Shown here: one piece after another, positions 17,001-25,587 of the stretch
How the letters are laid out: each line of letters begins with the position of its first letter
Numbering within the stretch: position 1 is the stretch's first letter
Assembly (NCBI GenBank): GCA_012270865.1
Contig: JAAXHL010000109.1
Span: 1-64,000, forward strand
DNA length: 64,000 nt
Direction: 5' to 3'
Source of the DNA: Candidatus Poribacteria bacterium
GTDB lineage: Bacteria; Poribacteria; WGA-4E; WGA-3G
Translations under genes and position numbers: made by a program
The notes under the pieces: model-generated
Told to the model about the DNA's origin: nothing
Seen by the model: the letters and a program-made list of their open reading frames with translations, nothing else
Databases searched by the model: none

Positions 17001-17044
17001 ATAAACCCTACTTTGACGATAACCTTGCAATTCTACGCGGATAG
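16997..17044 (+). pseudogene. DNA methyltransferase 5' fragment, copy 1
   Basis: ATG and 14 further codons give MNKPYFDDNLAILRG before TAG. This matches the start of the methyltransferase fragment at 20608 (INKRYFGDNLKILREL). Beyond the stop the DNA still resembles copy 2 for about 25 bases (GACAACAACGTTCATCTA against GACGCAAGCGTTCACCTT). It is a decayed 5' end. Confidence 0.65.
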
Positions 17045-17142
17045 ACGACAACAACGTTCATCTACAACCAAATCCTCGCTTATCAGATGATGTGAGGACT
17101 TAGGAAACAACCTGTTTTACAAACTAATAGTGAGGATTATAA

Positions 17143-19116
17143 ATGGAACCAAAAAAGATAAGTGTATCCGATTTGTTTGAAACTAATGTGCAGTACAAGA
17201 TACCTCTCTTTCAACGATATTACGTTTGGGACAGGGATGACCAATGGGAACCTTTGTGGCATGATATTTCTCAACGAAATTTGCCACAAATTCAAGAAAA
17301 AACGTCTGACCATTTTACGGGTGCTATCGTTGTACAGCAGCAAAAGACCCTTGCTGGTAATGTTCCCAAATATGACATTATTGATGGGCAACAACGGCTT
17401 ACAACTTTTCAAATCATTCTTTGCGCCATAAGAGATATATGTGAGTTAAACGAACATAGCGATATTGCAAGTGAAGTGTCGCGTTACATTCAGAATCAAG
17501 GGAAATTGTTGAAAGAAGATGAAGAATATAAACTGATTCCAACCAAGCGTGATAGAGATTCGTTCATATCCTTAGTTGATGGACGTGTAGATAAAAGTCG
17601 AGGGAAGATCTTTTCAGCTTATAGTTATTTTAATGATCGGATTGCGAATTATCCTGACGGAGAGAAAGAAAAAATCTATACCTTATTTCTTTCTATTATA
17701 AAGCACTTTAGATTTGTTCAGATACTTATTGATGATGATGACAAACCTGAAAAGATATTTGAATCACTTAACGCTAGGGGCAAAAGTCTTTTTCAGTTCG
17801 ATTTGCTCAGAAATAATCTGTTCCTACGTGCCCGCGAGGATAGGGACGACTTATATGAAAAGTACTGGGAGCATTTTGAGGACCCTTATTGGGATCCAGA
17901 GGAAACAAACGGTGCATCGTGTGAGTTGTTCCTACAGCATTTCCTTATGGCAAAGTTAGGGACAGAGAGTGTCAAACCCGAATTTTTTGTCTATGAGCGC
18001 GAGTATTCAAAGCAATTAGAGAACACTACAATAGAAGATGAATTTTCTGAATTAAAGCGATATTCGGAAGTTTATCGAGAAATGACTGACTGCAAAGAGG
18101 ATTCGCCGATTGGGAGGCGGATGAAGTTTTATCAAACATTCAGTCTTACCACTTTACATCCGTTTGTGTTGTTTGTGACATGTGAAATTGGACTCCAGGG
18201 GCTTGAACTAGACCGTGTTTTTGATATTTTGGAATCTTATACAATCCGACGTATGCTCTGTTTCAGAGGCAAAGGTGGACTAAAGGAATTTAACAAATTT
18301 TTTTCCAGACTCATTAAACGTCTTAGGGGCAATTTTAGTTTAGACAAGTTTACTTTGCTCTTGGATCAGACCACCTCAGATACGAATAGGTACCCAACAG
18401 ATAATGAGATTAGACCAACCTTGCATACACGCTTTTATCAAAATCCTCTACCTTTTCCTGACGATGATACAATAGTTTTTCCGGGCAATCTGCATATGAA
18501 AGCTGCTTTGGAAGGACTCTGGATTGAAACCGCTGGAGCAATCAAACAAAGACTTATTCGTTATATCTTGTATCGGATTGAACTGATGAAGAGGGAGCGA
18601 GACAAATTTACCGAACCTTTATTTTTTGAAGACAAGTTGACTACTTTAGAACATATCTTGCCAGACCAATGGAAGGAAACTTGGTCTTTACCCATCAATG
18701 CTAAAGCCATAAGATATGAGACGGACGTTCGCAGAGTTCTTGTAAATAGAAACGTGCAGAGCGAGAGTATGCTTTACACCAATTTGTTTCCAAATGACCC
18801 AAAAGTCGAATCGCCACCAGAAGGTTTAGTTGGTGAAGACTATCTTGATGCGTATAATCTGGCTGTAGCAAGAGATAATTTATTACAAAGCATCGGGAAC
18901 CTCACGCTTGTCACAAGAGAACTTAACTCCAAACTCGGAAATAGGACATTCTCTGAGAAGAAGAAAGCTTTAGACGAACACTCAAGTCTGAAACTGAATA
19001 ACGAAATCTGCCAGCAAGAGGCATGGGATGTCAATGAAATTTACGAGCGCGCTGAGAGATTAATAGAGGATGCTTGTGAAATATGGCCGTCTCTGGACTG
19101 GTTTAAAGGGGAATAA
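17143..19116 (+). CDS. GmrSD-type (DUF262 + DUF1524) restriction-like protein
   Basis: The 657-residue protein has an N-terminal DUF262 domain with SVSDLFETNVQYKIPLFQRYYVW, GAIVVQQ and the nucleotide-binding signature YDIIDGQQRLTTFQIIL. Its C-terminal DUF1524 domain contains TTLEHILPDQW (the histidine of an HNH-type nuclease centre) and the typical SIGNLTLVTRELNSKLGN...FSEKKKAL. This single-chain arrangement is that of type IV, modification-dependent GmrSD restriction enzymes, which cleave phage DNA with glucosylated hydroxymethylcytosine. Which modification it recognises cannot be told. No methyltransferase partner is intact next to it, which fits a modification-dependent enzyme. Methyltransferase gene fragments lie on both sides. 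The domains are clear; a defence role is inference from the family. Confidence 0.9.
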   Translation: MEPKKISVSDLFETNVQYKIPLFQRYYVWDRDDQWEPLWHDISQRNLPQIQEKTSDHFTGAIVVQQQKTLAGNVPKYDIIDGQQRLTTFQIILCAIRDICELNEHSDIASEVSRYIQNQGKLLKEDEEYKLIPTKRDRDSFISLVDGRVDKSRGKIFSAYSYFNDRIANYPDGEKEKIYTLFLSIIKHFRFVQILIDDDDKPEKIFESLNARGKSLFQFDLLRNNLFLRAREDRDDLYEKYWEHFEDPYWDPEETNGASCELFLQHFLMAKLGTESVKPEFFVYEREYSKQLENTTIEDEFSELKRYSEVYREMTDCKEDSPIGRRMKFYQTFSLTTLHPFVLFVTCEIGLQGLELDRVFDILESYTIRRMLCFRGKGGLKEFNKFFSRLIKRLRGNFSLDKFTLLLDQTTSDTNRYPTDNEIRPTLHTRFYQNPLPFPDDDTIVFPGNLHMKAALEGLWIETAGAIKQRLIRYILYRIELMKRERDKFTEPLFFEDKLTTLEHILPDQWKETWSLPINAKAIRYETDVRRVLVNRNVQSESMLYTNLFPNDPKVESPPEGLVGEDYLDAYNLAVARDNLLQSIGNLTLVTRELNSKLGNRTFSEKKKALDEHSSLKLNNEICQQEAWDVNEIYERAERLIEDACEIWPSLDWFKGE

Positions 19117-19268
19117 CCGTCGAAACATACTGTTAGACGTATACTCAAAGGACGGAATCCTACCTACCTGAGATAGACGACGAACGCGGCTGTCCTACGT
19201 CAAGCGGAAACTTTCAAATCCAACGCGTAATCGTTGCAAGCTGAGAATCTGACAATTAATAACCAATC

Positions 19269-19355
19269 ATGAACAAACTCTACTTGGGCGATAACCTCGA
19301 AATCCTACGCGAAATGGATGACGCAAGCGTTCACCTTATCTGCACTAACTCTTAA
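19269..19355 (+). pseudogene. DNA methyltransferase 5' fragment, copy 2
   Basis: ATG opens MNKLYLGDNLEILREMDDASVHLICTNS and stops. It aligns with the fragment at 20608, where the next residues are the catalytic motif DPPF. Here the DNA jumps from TGCAC to TAACTC, so about 12 bases coding that motif are missing. Upstream about 100 bases (19170-19268) also resemble 20445-20530, so the repeat unit is larger than the coding part. Confidence 0.65.
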
Positions 19356-19374
19356 GGTAAAGCGAAACAAGTTT

Positions 19375-20031
19375 ATGAATAACCAGGACAAATATTTTGA
19401 GAAGTCTCTCACACCGGGGATAGCTGAAAAACTCATCCAAGAGTTATTTGCAGGGCAGACTGTTCAAAAACAGAAGATAATAAGCGATGTAGAAGAAACA
19501 CATCTGGAACGGGGTGGGTTGCCTTCGCGTGCTCAATTTAACAATCCTGTCACTCTTGCGCTTTACAACATGAGGCGAGAGGGGCGAGCAAACAATCCTG
19601 AGCAAAGTAATAATTGGTTGATATCTTCAAGCACTCAGGACGACGACAGCGTGGATCCCGATCCTAACAGTTTAGATTTAAAACCTGAAAAGATTATCGG
19701 CTCCGGCAAACAGTCAGTCTATCTTTATTATTATCCGATTTACCGTCGTTTAGCAGAATTGGAGGGCAAAGAAGTATGGGCTTGCAAGATCGGCAAGGCC
19801 AGAAATGATCCTCTCGTCAGAATTAGTGCGCAAACGCGCACAGCACTTCCAGAATATCCCACAGTTGGCCTCATCATTAAAACAGATGAATTCACTTTGA
19901 TGGAGACAACAATACAAAATATTCTGAAACTTCAAGGTAAACACAAGCAAGATGCTCCCGGAACAGAGTGGTTCATTACTTCCCCGAGCGAAGTTGAACA
20001 AATATACAAAAACAATTTTGAAAATTCGTAG
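19375..20031 (+). CDS. GIY-YIG / T5orf172-like nuclease family protein
   Basis: About 218 residues. The C-terminal half has the pattern of the T5orf172/MUG113 branch of the GIY-YIG superfamily: QSVYLYYYPIYR, WACKIGKARNDPLVRISAQ, a conserved METTIQ glutamate and PGTEWFITSP. The first 100 residues are charged and may be a DNA-binding or regulatory part (PSRAQFNNPVTLALYNMRR). Such proteins are found near phage and defence genes, but activity is not proven. The frame opens earlier, at 19318, inside the methyltransferase fragment; the ATG at 19375 starts after it and is preferred. It precedes a small gene of unknown role by about 75 bases. Confidence 0.7.
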   Translation: MNNQDKYFEKSLTPGIAEKLIQELFAGQTVQKQKIISDVEETHLERGGLPSRAQFNNPVTLALYNMRREGRANNPEQSNNWLISSSTQDDDSVDPDPNSLDLKPEKIIGSGKQSVYLYYYPIYRRLAELEGKEVWACKIGKARNDPLVRISAQTRTALPEYPTVGLIIKTDEFTLMETTIQNILKLQGKHKQDAPGTEWFITSPSEVEQIYKNNFENS

Positions 20032-20107
20032 TAAATCGGATCTATGTTTACTTGCAGAGATATATCCGCTACTTTGTCCATATAACCAATACTTAAGGAG
20101 AACAATA

Positions 20108-20392
20108 ATGTATATCGTGACAGATGACTTGGAAATCATAAACTTCAATCAGTACCAAGATTTGCGTGTAGAAGGGGAAGATCCGGGTAAAGGTCGGCTC
20201 GTCTTGACGGCTCAGGATGGTTCCGAGCGCACCATTGCCGAGTTTGCTGAATTTGAGGAAGCATACAACCTCTTTGCGGACATCCGCGATGCCCTCGCGG
20301 CAGGAGAGACATACTACAGCTTAGAGACATACATGGATGACAATCCCTTCAGAGTACCGGCTCAACAGTCTGAGAAACAGGCTACAGTATAG
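20108..20392 (+). CDS. Small unknown protein, 94 residues
   Basis: MYIVTDDLEIINFNQYQDLRVEG begins the product, which is acidic with a strand-strand-helix-helix profile (GRLVLTAQDGSERTIAEFAEFEEAYNLFADIRDALAAG). I do not recognise it; the size and acidity would suit an antitoxin or immunity partner, but no toxin is identified. The ATG at 20108 has a good AAGGAG site about seven bases upstream, and the longer open frame from 19952 overlaps the nuclease gene and is not believed. It sits between the nuclease gene and methyltransferase fragment 3. Confidence 0.65.
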   Translation: MYIVTDDLEIINFNQYQDLRVEGEDPGKGRLVLTAQDGSERTIAEFAEFEEAYNLFADIRDALAAGETYYSLETYMDDNPFRVPAQQSEKQATV

Positions 20393-20400
20393 GAACGTAC

Positions 20401-20446
20401 CAATCAACAAACGCTACTTCAGCATGAACTCTGAAATCCATTTAGG
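20401..20446 (+). pseudogene. Degenerate methyltransferase 5' fragment, copy 3
   Basis: CAATCAACAAACGCTACTTCAG and the following GAACTCTGAAATCC line up with the start region of copy 4 (20601-20645) with scattered changes. It has no start codon or long frame. It is the most decayed of the four copies. Confidence 0.45.
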
Positions 20447-20537
20447 ATGGACCGCGTCTGTGTCTATTCCACATCAAACAGAAACTTCCAAACCCAACAC
20501 GCAACCGTTGCCAGTTGAAATCTGAACAGCCGATAAC

Positions 20538-20593
20538 TTTGACCAACAACTCGTCTACAGATACTTTTGCTAAGGCGCGAGTTGTTGGTCAAA
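20538..20593. repeat. 16-bp perfect inverted repeat with 24-bp spacer
   Basis: TTTGACCAACAACTCG (20538-20553) and its exact complement (20578-20593) flank 24 bases. It lies directly before the methyltransferase fragment at 20608 and could be the relic of a very small inserted element or a regulatory hairpin. Confidence 0.75.
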
Positions 20594-20607
20594 ACCGACA
20601 ATCAATC

Positions 20608-20910
20608 ATAAACAAACGCTATTTCGGCGATAACCTCAAAATCCTACGCGAACTCGACGACGCGCGCGTCCACCTGATATGCACCGATCCACCCTTCAAC
20701 TCCGGACGCGACTACAACGCCTTTATTGGCGATTCACTTGCACAGAAAAAAGCGTTCACCGATACCTGGACCTGGGACACCGCCGCACAAGACGCTCGCG
20801 GAGACATCATCAACACGCTTGTCCGCTTACCGGATGCGTGGCGCATCCGTCCTACACAGAAGTCTGAACGTCATTTCGATAACCGACAGATGCAACTCCT
20901 CCGCGGTTAA
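20608..20910 (+). pseudogene. Truncated DNA methyltransferase, copy 4 (longest)
   Basis: From the ATA codon at 20608, where the start ATG is expected, the frame reads INKRYFGDNLKILRELDDARVHLIC, then TDPPFNSGRDYNAF with the catalytic motif IV DPPF of N4/N6-adenine or cytosine methyltransferases, then DTWTWDTAAQDARGD. After about residue 75 of the fragment the sequence no longer looks like the family (RIRPTQKSERHFDNRQ) and ends at TAA. The intact family (YhdJ/type III Mod-like, several hundred residues) is not present, so the copy is broken at both ends. The open frame reaches back to an ATG at 20515 through the inverted repeat, which is probably accidental. Confidence 0.7.
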
Positions 20911-21268
20911 AACCCACACGCTCCACGCAAAAATTCTATCCTGTATTATACTTTTCCTCAGATTCTGAAAAATGTAAAACAACCCGCAGAAAAATTCGCA
21001 GCATTTCGCAGCAGATTCTGGGAAAAAGACATCCAATCCAATAATTTCTTAAAATCGAATGGCTCTGGCTACTATCCACAAATCCGTTGACAGAAAGCAG
21101 TTTTTAGGGTATAATTATAAAGGTTTCTTCTCGTATACAGTGCCTGCCTCGGTTTCAGAATAGCATCTCGCCATGCTATTTGCATTTGCACGAAATTAAC
21201 GAGCAGACGACAAACACGATTTAACAGCGAACACGGCTTACAGCTCCATCAGAAAAGCGAGGGTGATA
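20911..21268. other. Gene-free stretch: decamer repeats, dispersed element, promoter, leader hairpin
   Basis: It contains two TTCGCAGCA(T/G) decamers (20995-21014), the dispersed sequence GACATCCAATCCAATAATTTCTT-type (21028-21050), the perfect promoter at 21087-21115 and a hairpin AATAGCAT-CTCGCC-ATGCTATT in the leader near 21161-21182. No gene is visible. Confidence 0.65.
21087..21115 (+). promoter_or_regulatory. Perfect consensus sigma70 promoter for the HpaI-type aldolase gene
   Basis: TTGACA (21087-21092), 17 bases, TATAAT (21110-21115), both perfect. The upstream 60 bases resemble those of the promoter at 35319. It would give a leader of about 147 bases before the start at 21269. Confidence 0.8.
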
Positions 21269-21976
21269 ATGTCAGCAGCAAATTTAAAACAACGGATTCA
21301 CAACGGAGAACACGTCTATGGTGCCAACGTCTCTATGGGAATATCCGCCGACGCGCTCGTCGCCAGAGTCAAAGAAGGGGGTTACGATTTTGTCGCCGTC
21401 GATAGTCAGCACTCTCCGTACAACGAAGATCGGCTCGTCGCCTTCTGTAACATGGCAAACGAACTGGAGATTCCCGTCAACTTCCGGATTAAACATACCC
21501 GTAACGCTTATCTCATCGGGAACTACCTCGACCTCGGTCCCACCGGTATCGAAGTACCGCAAGTCGAATTAGACGAAACGGTGAATGAGGCAGTCGCTGC
21601 CTTCTACTACCCACAGCAAGGCATCCGGAGTTGGGGCGGTGCCGCTCGCGTGAATTCCGCAGGCACAGAACGTCTCGAATATGCCGAATGGTGGAACAAC
21701 AACGGAGTCCTCTGGATGCAGATCGAATCCATAGAAGCCGTCACACACGCAAGACACCTTGCCAAACCCGGTGTCGATTGCCTCTCCTTCGGCCCCACTG
21801 ATCTGACATTTAGCATAGAGGAACACCCAAACCATTCCCTTCAGACCGTAGACGCATGTGTTGAATACGTCGCAAAAGCCTTGGAGGGAACGACAACGGC
21901 TGTCTGCTTCAGGAACGGAAACCCCAGCACACGCCAGAAATACGCAGACATGGGTGTTACCGTCTTTTTGGAATAG
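21269..21976 (+). CDS. HpcH/HpaI-type aldolase family protein
   Basis: About 235 residues of the TIM-barrel HpcH/HpaI aldolase/citrate lyase family, class II aldolases of 2-oxo-3-deoxy sugar acids or related hydroxy-acids. Features are DFVAVDSQHSPYNEDRL (catalytic-site Asp/His strand), PVNFRIKHT, TGIEVPQVE, LWMQIESIEAV (metal-binding glutamate) and CLSFGPTDLTFS (metal-binding aspartate). The usual arginine strand reads FRIKHTRN. The ATG at 21269 follows a GAGGGTG site at about four bases and is preferred to the GTG two codons earlier. It fits with the DgoD-type dehydratases in the window as a step in sugar-acid breakdown (inference). Confidence 0.85.
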   Translation: MSAANLKQRIHNGEHVYGANVSMGISADALVARVKEGGYDFVAVDSQHSPYNEDRLVAFCNMANELEIPVNFRIKHTRNAYLIGNYLDLGPTGIEVPQVELDETVNEAVAAFYYPQQGIRSWGGAARVNSAGTERLEYAEWWNNNGVLWMQIESIEAVTHARHLAKPGVDCLSFGPTDLTFSIEEHPNHSLQTVDACVEYVAKALEGTTTAVCFRNGNPSTRQKYADMGVTVFLE

Positions 21977-22065
21977 GTGCCAGTGAATAGTAACCAGTGA
22001 AGAGACGTTGAATTCACCGAATGCCTCTTTTACTGGAAACTGGAAACTTCATTACTGAATAAAAT

Positions 22066-23397
22066 ATGTTAAACTACGGATTGGTAAGCACAGCGATAGC
22101 AGGGGAAGAGAGGACACAATTACTTGACGGGATGCGACTGCTGGCGGAAATCGCACATAAACACGGTATCCCCATAACATGGGCGGTGGACACGAAATCG
22201 GTATCCGTCGTTGCGAAATTAATCACCGAATGGCACACGGAAAACGGCGATGCGCCCCTGATTATGCTCGATGTCAAACCGATGTGGGAAGCGAGTTGGG
22301 CGGCACAACAAGAGGCGAACCCGGGCAGTAGTACAGAAGCCATGGCGGTACACCTCGTCACCATGCGCGAGAAACTCCCCGAACACATAACCAAGGAATG
22401 GGAGAGAGTCAACCGAATACTACCTTGGGCGGAACCGAACATCGCAGGCGCAGCCTTCAAAAACGACGTTTTTCTCCGAGCACTCGAACAGTCTGGGTTC
22501 CGTGGACTCTGGGGGTATCACCGGCACCAACGCAATACCGATCCCGATGATCCAAATGCAGCCGAACCAGAAACCGACCGAGGCGGTTTCGGATACTTCT
22601 ATCCGCTTGAAGCTTCAACAGTGATGGACGCAGTCGTGACACGAGATACCGATGATAAGGAGACAGCAAACCCATTCAGAAACATCGTCGGTATACCGTA
22701 CCATACCGCCGCACATCTCGCAGCGGATACCGATAACCTACGTGCCGAGCTTCTCAACGGAACAGCGCAGCAACATTACGATATTTATGTAGAAAACACA
22801 GCGTGGAATCAATGGCTCGGATATGTAGAACATATAGACCCGCTCACCGTCGCACAACTCGGAGCAGAAGGACTCGAACGCCTGGATGCCTACTTCGCAT
22901 ACCTCGTTAGCGTTCAAGAGACGAAACCGCTACCACTCGCTCAGATAGTGAACGATTACATGGAACACCACGAGCAGACCGAACCGATAACGATTGTAGC
23001 AACAAATACGGACGGACAAAACGCGGAGGCGAACCCAAAACCGACACTCAGGACGTTCTATTGCGACACAGCATGTGAACTCGCCTTTGTTGAAGGGACG
23101 ATGGAACCCGTTGAAATTAAAAATTATACCAGCGAACGCGTGTTACAATCTGAGGCAACCAAACCTGTGCTGACAGCCTTCGCACCGACTCGGTACCGCA
23201 CAGAATTACGCATCGCTATCACAGTAGAGTCAATAAGAGCAATGCCTTATGGGATTACCGTATGGGGCGACCACGACGGCTTACAACTCACTGAATCTAA
23301 CACGGACGATGTCAGGTGGATAGGAAACCACGCACTCTTTATCCGTCTCACACTACAATCCGGCAAAAACGAATTTAACCTTAAGTTGACAATCTGA
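22066..23397 (+). CDS. Unknown protein, 443 residues, polysaccharide-deacetylase-like N-terminus
   Basis: I do not recognise a family with certainty. The first 180 residues look like a (beta/alpha) barrel of the NodB/glycoside hydrolase-deacetylase type: LLAEIAHKHGIPITWAVDTKSVSVVAKLI, GDAPLIMLDVKPMW, and FKNDVFLRALEQSGFRGLWGYHRHQ. The rest includes IVGIPYHTAAHLAADTDN and a C-terminal beta-rich part from about 320 that could be a carbohydrate-binding domain. There is no signal peptide. It lies 90 bases after the aldolase, the gap again holding short repeat fragments (AACCAGTGAAGAG, TACTGGAAACTGGAAAC). A role in glycan metabolism is a guess. Confidence 0.6.
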   Translation: MLNYGLVSTAIAGEERTQLLDGMRLLAEIAHKHGIPITWAVDTKSVSVVAKLITEWHTENGDAPLIMLDVKPMWEASWAAQQEANPGSSTEAMAVHLVTMREKLPEHITKEWERVNRILPWAEPNIAGAAFKNDVFLRALEQSGFRGLWGYHRHQRNTDPDDPNAAEPETDRGGFGYFYPLEASTVMDAVVTRDTDDKETANPFRNIVGIPYHTAAHLAADTDNLRAELLNGTAQQHYDIYVENTAWNQWLGYVEHIDPLTVAQLGAEGLERLDAYFAYLVSVQETKPLPLAQIVNDYMEHHEQTEPITIVATNTDGQNAEANPKPTLRTFYCDTACELAFVEGTMEPVEIKNYTSERVLQSEATKPVLTAFAPTRYRTELRIAITVESIRAMPYGITVWGDHDGLQLTESNTDDVRWIGNHALFIRLTLQSGKNEFNLKLTI

Positions 23398-23530
23398 CGC
23401 ACACCGCTTTGCAGGCAGTGTCTGATACCCCGCTTACCGGAGAAAAATGCGTAAGCCCTATCAAAAAGGAACTAAATGACCCCTATGCAGGCGGGGTTTG
23501 ATACCCCGCACATCAAGAAGGAACTACACA

Positions 23531-24763
23531 ATGGAAAAAGTATTAGGCCTCAGATGCCGCGAATGTGATAACAAATATCCGAAGGAACCGCTTCACGTTT
23601 GCGAATTCTGTTTTGGCCCCCTCGAAGTAGACTATAACTACGAAGAGATAAAAAAAGTTATCTCAAGACGCTCAATCGAAAACGGCCCCGAAAATTTGTG
23701 GCGCTACGTTGACCTCCTACCCATCGACGAAGAACCTACGGACGGACATAAAACAGGTTTCACACCGCTCATCCGGGCAAAGAATCTCGGAGACGCACTC
23801 GGACTCAAGGAGCTATACATCAAAGACGATTCTGTCTCCCATCCGACGCTCTCCTTCAAAGACCGTGTGGTCGCAGTCGCTTTAAGCAAAGCAAAAGAGT
23901 TTGGCTTTGACACTGTCTCTTGCGCCTCCACCGGTAACCTTGCTAACGCTGTCGCAGCGCACGCCGCGATCGCTAAACTCAACTGCTTCATCTTCATACC
24001 GGCTGACCTCGAAGTCGGCAAAGTCGTCGCATCTCTCGTTTACAACCCGACAGTCGTCGGCATTACCGCCACCTATGACGACGTTAACCGGCTCTGCAGT
24101 GAAATCGGTGGTGTCTATCCGTGGGCATTCGTTAACATAAACATCCGACCTTTCTATGCCGAAGGCTCGAAGACGCTCTGCTTTGAACTGATTGAACAAC
24201 TCGGTTGGCAAGCACCTGCGCATATCGTCGCACCTGCCGCTGGCGGTTCTCTCATCACAAAAATCGGCAAAGCACTTAAAGAATTCCATCTCTTGGGTCT
24301 AATAGACAAACCGAACACCAAAATCCACGTTGCCCAAGCAGAGGGCTGCGGTCCGATCGTCAACACCTATAAAGAAGGTGGCGACTTTGTGAAACCTGTC
24401 AGACCGAACACGATCGCAAAATCACTCGCTATCGGCAACCCAGCGGATGGCATCTACGCTGTTGATACCGTCCGAAACTCCGGTGGTGTCGGCGAACACG
24501 CAACCGACCCTGAAATCGTTGACGCTATTAAACTCCTCGCTTCTACGGAGGGCATCTTCACCGAAACGGCTGGTGGTGTCACACTCGCAGCCGCGAAAAA
24601 ATTGATTCAGGACGGACACATCCAACCCGACGAACCGACGGTACTCGCGATTACCGGGAACGGACTCAAAACTATTGAGGCACTCGAAAATAAAACCGAT
24701 TCAACGCATATCATCGCACCCCAACTCAACGCTTTCCGCAAGTTAATGACAGAAATTGGGTAG
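23531..24763 (+). CDS. thrC: Threonine synthase
   Basis: About 410 residues. It converts O-phosphohomoserine to threonine with pyridoxal phosphate. An N-terminal zinc ribbon (LRCRECDNKYP and HVCEFCFGPLE) is followed by the PLP lysine motif HPTLSFKDRVV, the STGNLANAVAAHAA phosphate-binding loop, the PAAGGSLITK glycine-rich loop, and TGNGLK near the end. This is the short-ribbon form seen in archaea and many bacteria. The frame opens at 23498 but the ATG at 23531 (MEKVLGLRCREC) is the natural start and has AAGAAGGAAC upstream. A palindromic GCGGGGTTTGATACCCCGC sequence lies just before the gene. The call is secure. Confidence 0.94.
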   Translation: MEKVLGLRCRECDNKYPKEPLHVCEFCFGPLEVDYNYEEIKKVISRRSIENGPENLWRYVDLLPIDEEPTDGHKTGFTPLIRAKNLGDALGLKELYIKDDSVSHPTLSFKDRVVAVALSKAKEFGFDTVSCASTGNLANAVAAHAAIAKLNCFIFIPADLEVGKVVASLVYNPTVVGITATYDDVNRLCSEIGGVYPWAFVNINIRPFYAEGSKTLCFELIEQLGWQAPAHIVAPAAGGSLITKIGKALKEFHLLGLIDKPNTKIHVAQAEGCGPIVNTYKEGGDFVKPVRPNTIAKSLAIGNPADGIYAVDTVRNSGGVGEHATDPEIVDAIKLLASTEGIFTETAGGVTLAAAKKLIQDGHIQPDEPTVLAITGNGLKTIEALENKTDSTHIIAPQLNAFRKLMTEIG

Positions 24764-24875
24764 AGACCGATAGAAGATTGTGCGTAAAATAGACGGCAGA
24801 TTCCTTGTCCTTCTGATTCAAACGTGCTTGGACTTTTTAGCACACTGTGGACATTCTATACGGAGGATTGAAAAC

Positions 24876-25445
24876 ATGACACAACGAGAAATCCACGAAG
24901 TTGAGCAAGGCATACGTCCACCCGAAAGTGTCAAAATGACGTTAGAGGAGTTTCTCGAACAGGACGTAGAGGGATACGAATACGTTAACGGAGAATTAGT
25001 CCCAATGGCACCACCATCAAGAGAACATGGTGAAATTAGCGTCAATGTCATTAGATACCTCGACGCGCATGTCTATCAGAATAAACTCGGACGCTTGTAC
25101 ACCGCAGAAACCACATTTCAAGTTGGGGAACGCACAGCGAAGCCGGATGTCGCGTTTGTTTCAACGAGTCGATTGACAGGGGACAAAACAAAAGGGTTCT
25201 CTATACCCCCTGATCTGGCAATTGAAGTCGTTTCTCCATCAGATGTGCTGTCTCGTATTGCTGAAAAGGCACTTGCGTATCTGGACGCAGGAACACGTCT
25301 CGTTTGGGTGCTTGAACCTGTTTCCAAAACGCTGACAGTCTACCGTTCTGAAACAGATATTGAGATCCTCACACGCGAGGATACACTTATCGGCGAGGAT
25401 GTCGTACCTGGGTTTACCTGTCCAGTCGCGCACCTATTTGAGTAG
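24876..25445 (+). CDS. Uma2 family (DUF820) PD-(D/E)XK nuclease-like protein
   Basis: About 189 residues in the Uma2/DUF820 fold: MTLEEFLEQDVEGYEYVNGELVPMAPPSREHG, TFQVGERTAKPDVAFVS (catalytic-site strand with D), PPDLAIEVVSPSDV (the E-x-V strand) and KALAYLDAGTRLVWVLEP. Families of this kind occur in many copies in cyanobacteria and related bacteria; many are thought to be restriction or mobile-element-related, but their biological role is not settled. The ATG at 24876 has a CGGAGG site; the longer frame from 24780 has no site. It stands alone. Confidence 0.88.
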   Translation: MTQREIHEVEQGIRPPESVKMTLEEFLEQDVEGYEYVNGELVPMAPPSREHGEISVNVIRYLDAHVYQNKLGRLYTAETTFQVGERTAKPDVAFVSTSRLTGDKTKGFSIPPDLAIEVVSPSDVLSRIAEKALAYLDAGTRLVWVLEPVSKTLTVYRSETDIEILTREDTLIGEDVVPGFTCPVAHLFE

Positions 25446-25587
25446 TTCGCTCTATTTATTGAGCTCACGTGGTCTTAAAAAGTTTAGCCAGAGACGGCAG
25501 CCTATAGCCAAAGGCGAAAGGCGGATTTGGAAATTGCCGTTCAATGCTAATACAGCCTGATACCTCCCGTTAGGGCAAAATTAAAAC

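Noticed and set aside
19952..20107. Longer frame of the 94-residue island protein
   Set aside because: It overlaps the nuclease gene and has no ribosome site.
20515..20607. ATG at 20515 as the true start of the methyltransferase fragment
   Set aside because: The frame crosses a perfect inverted repeat and its residues are unrelated to methyltransferases.
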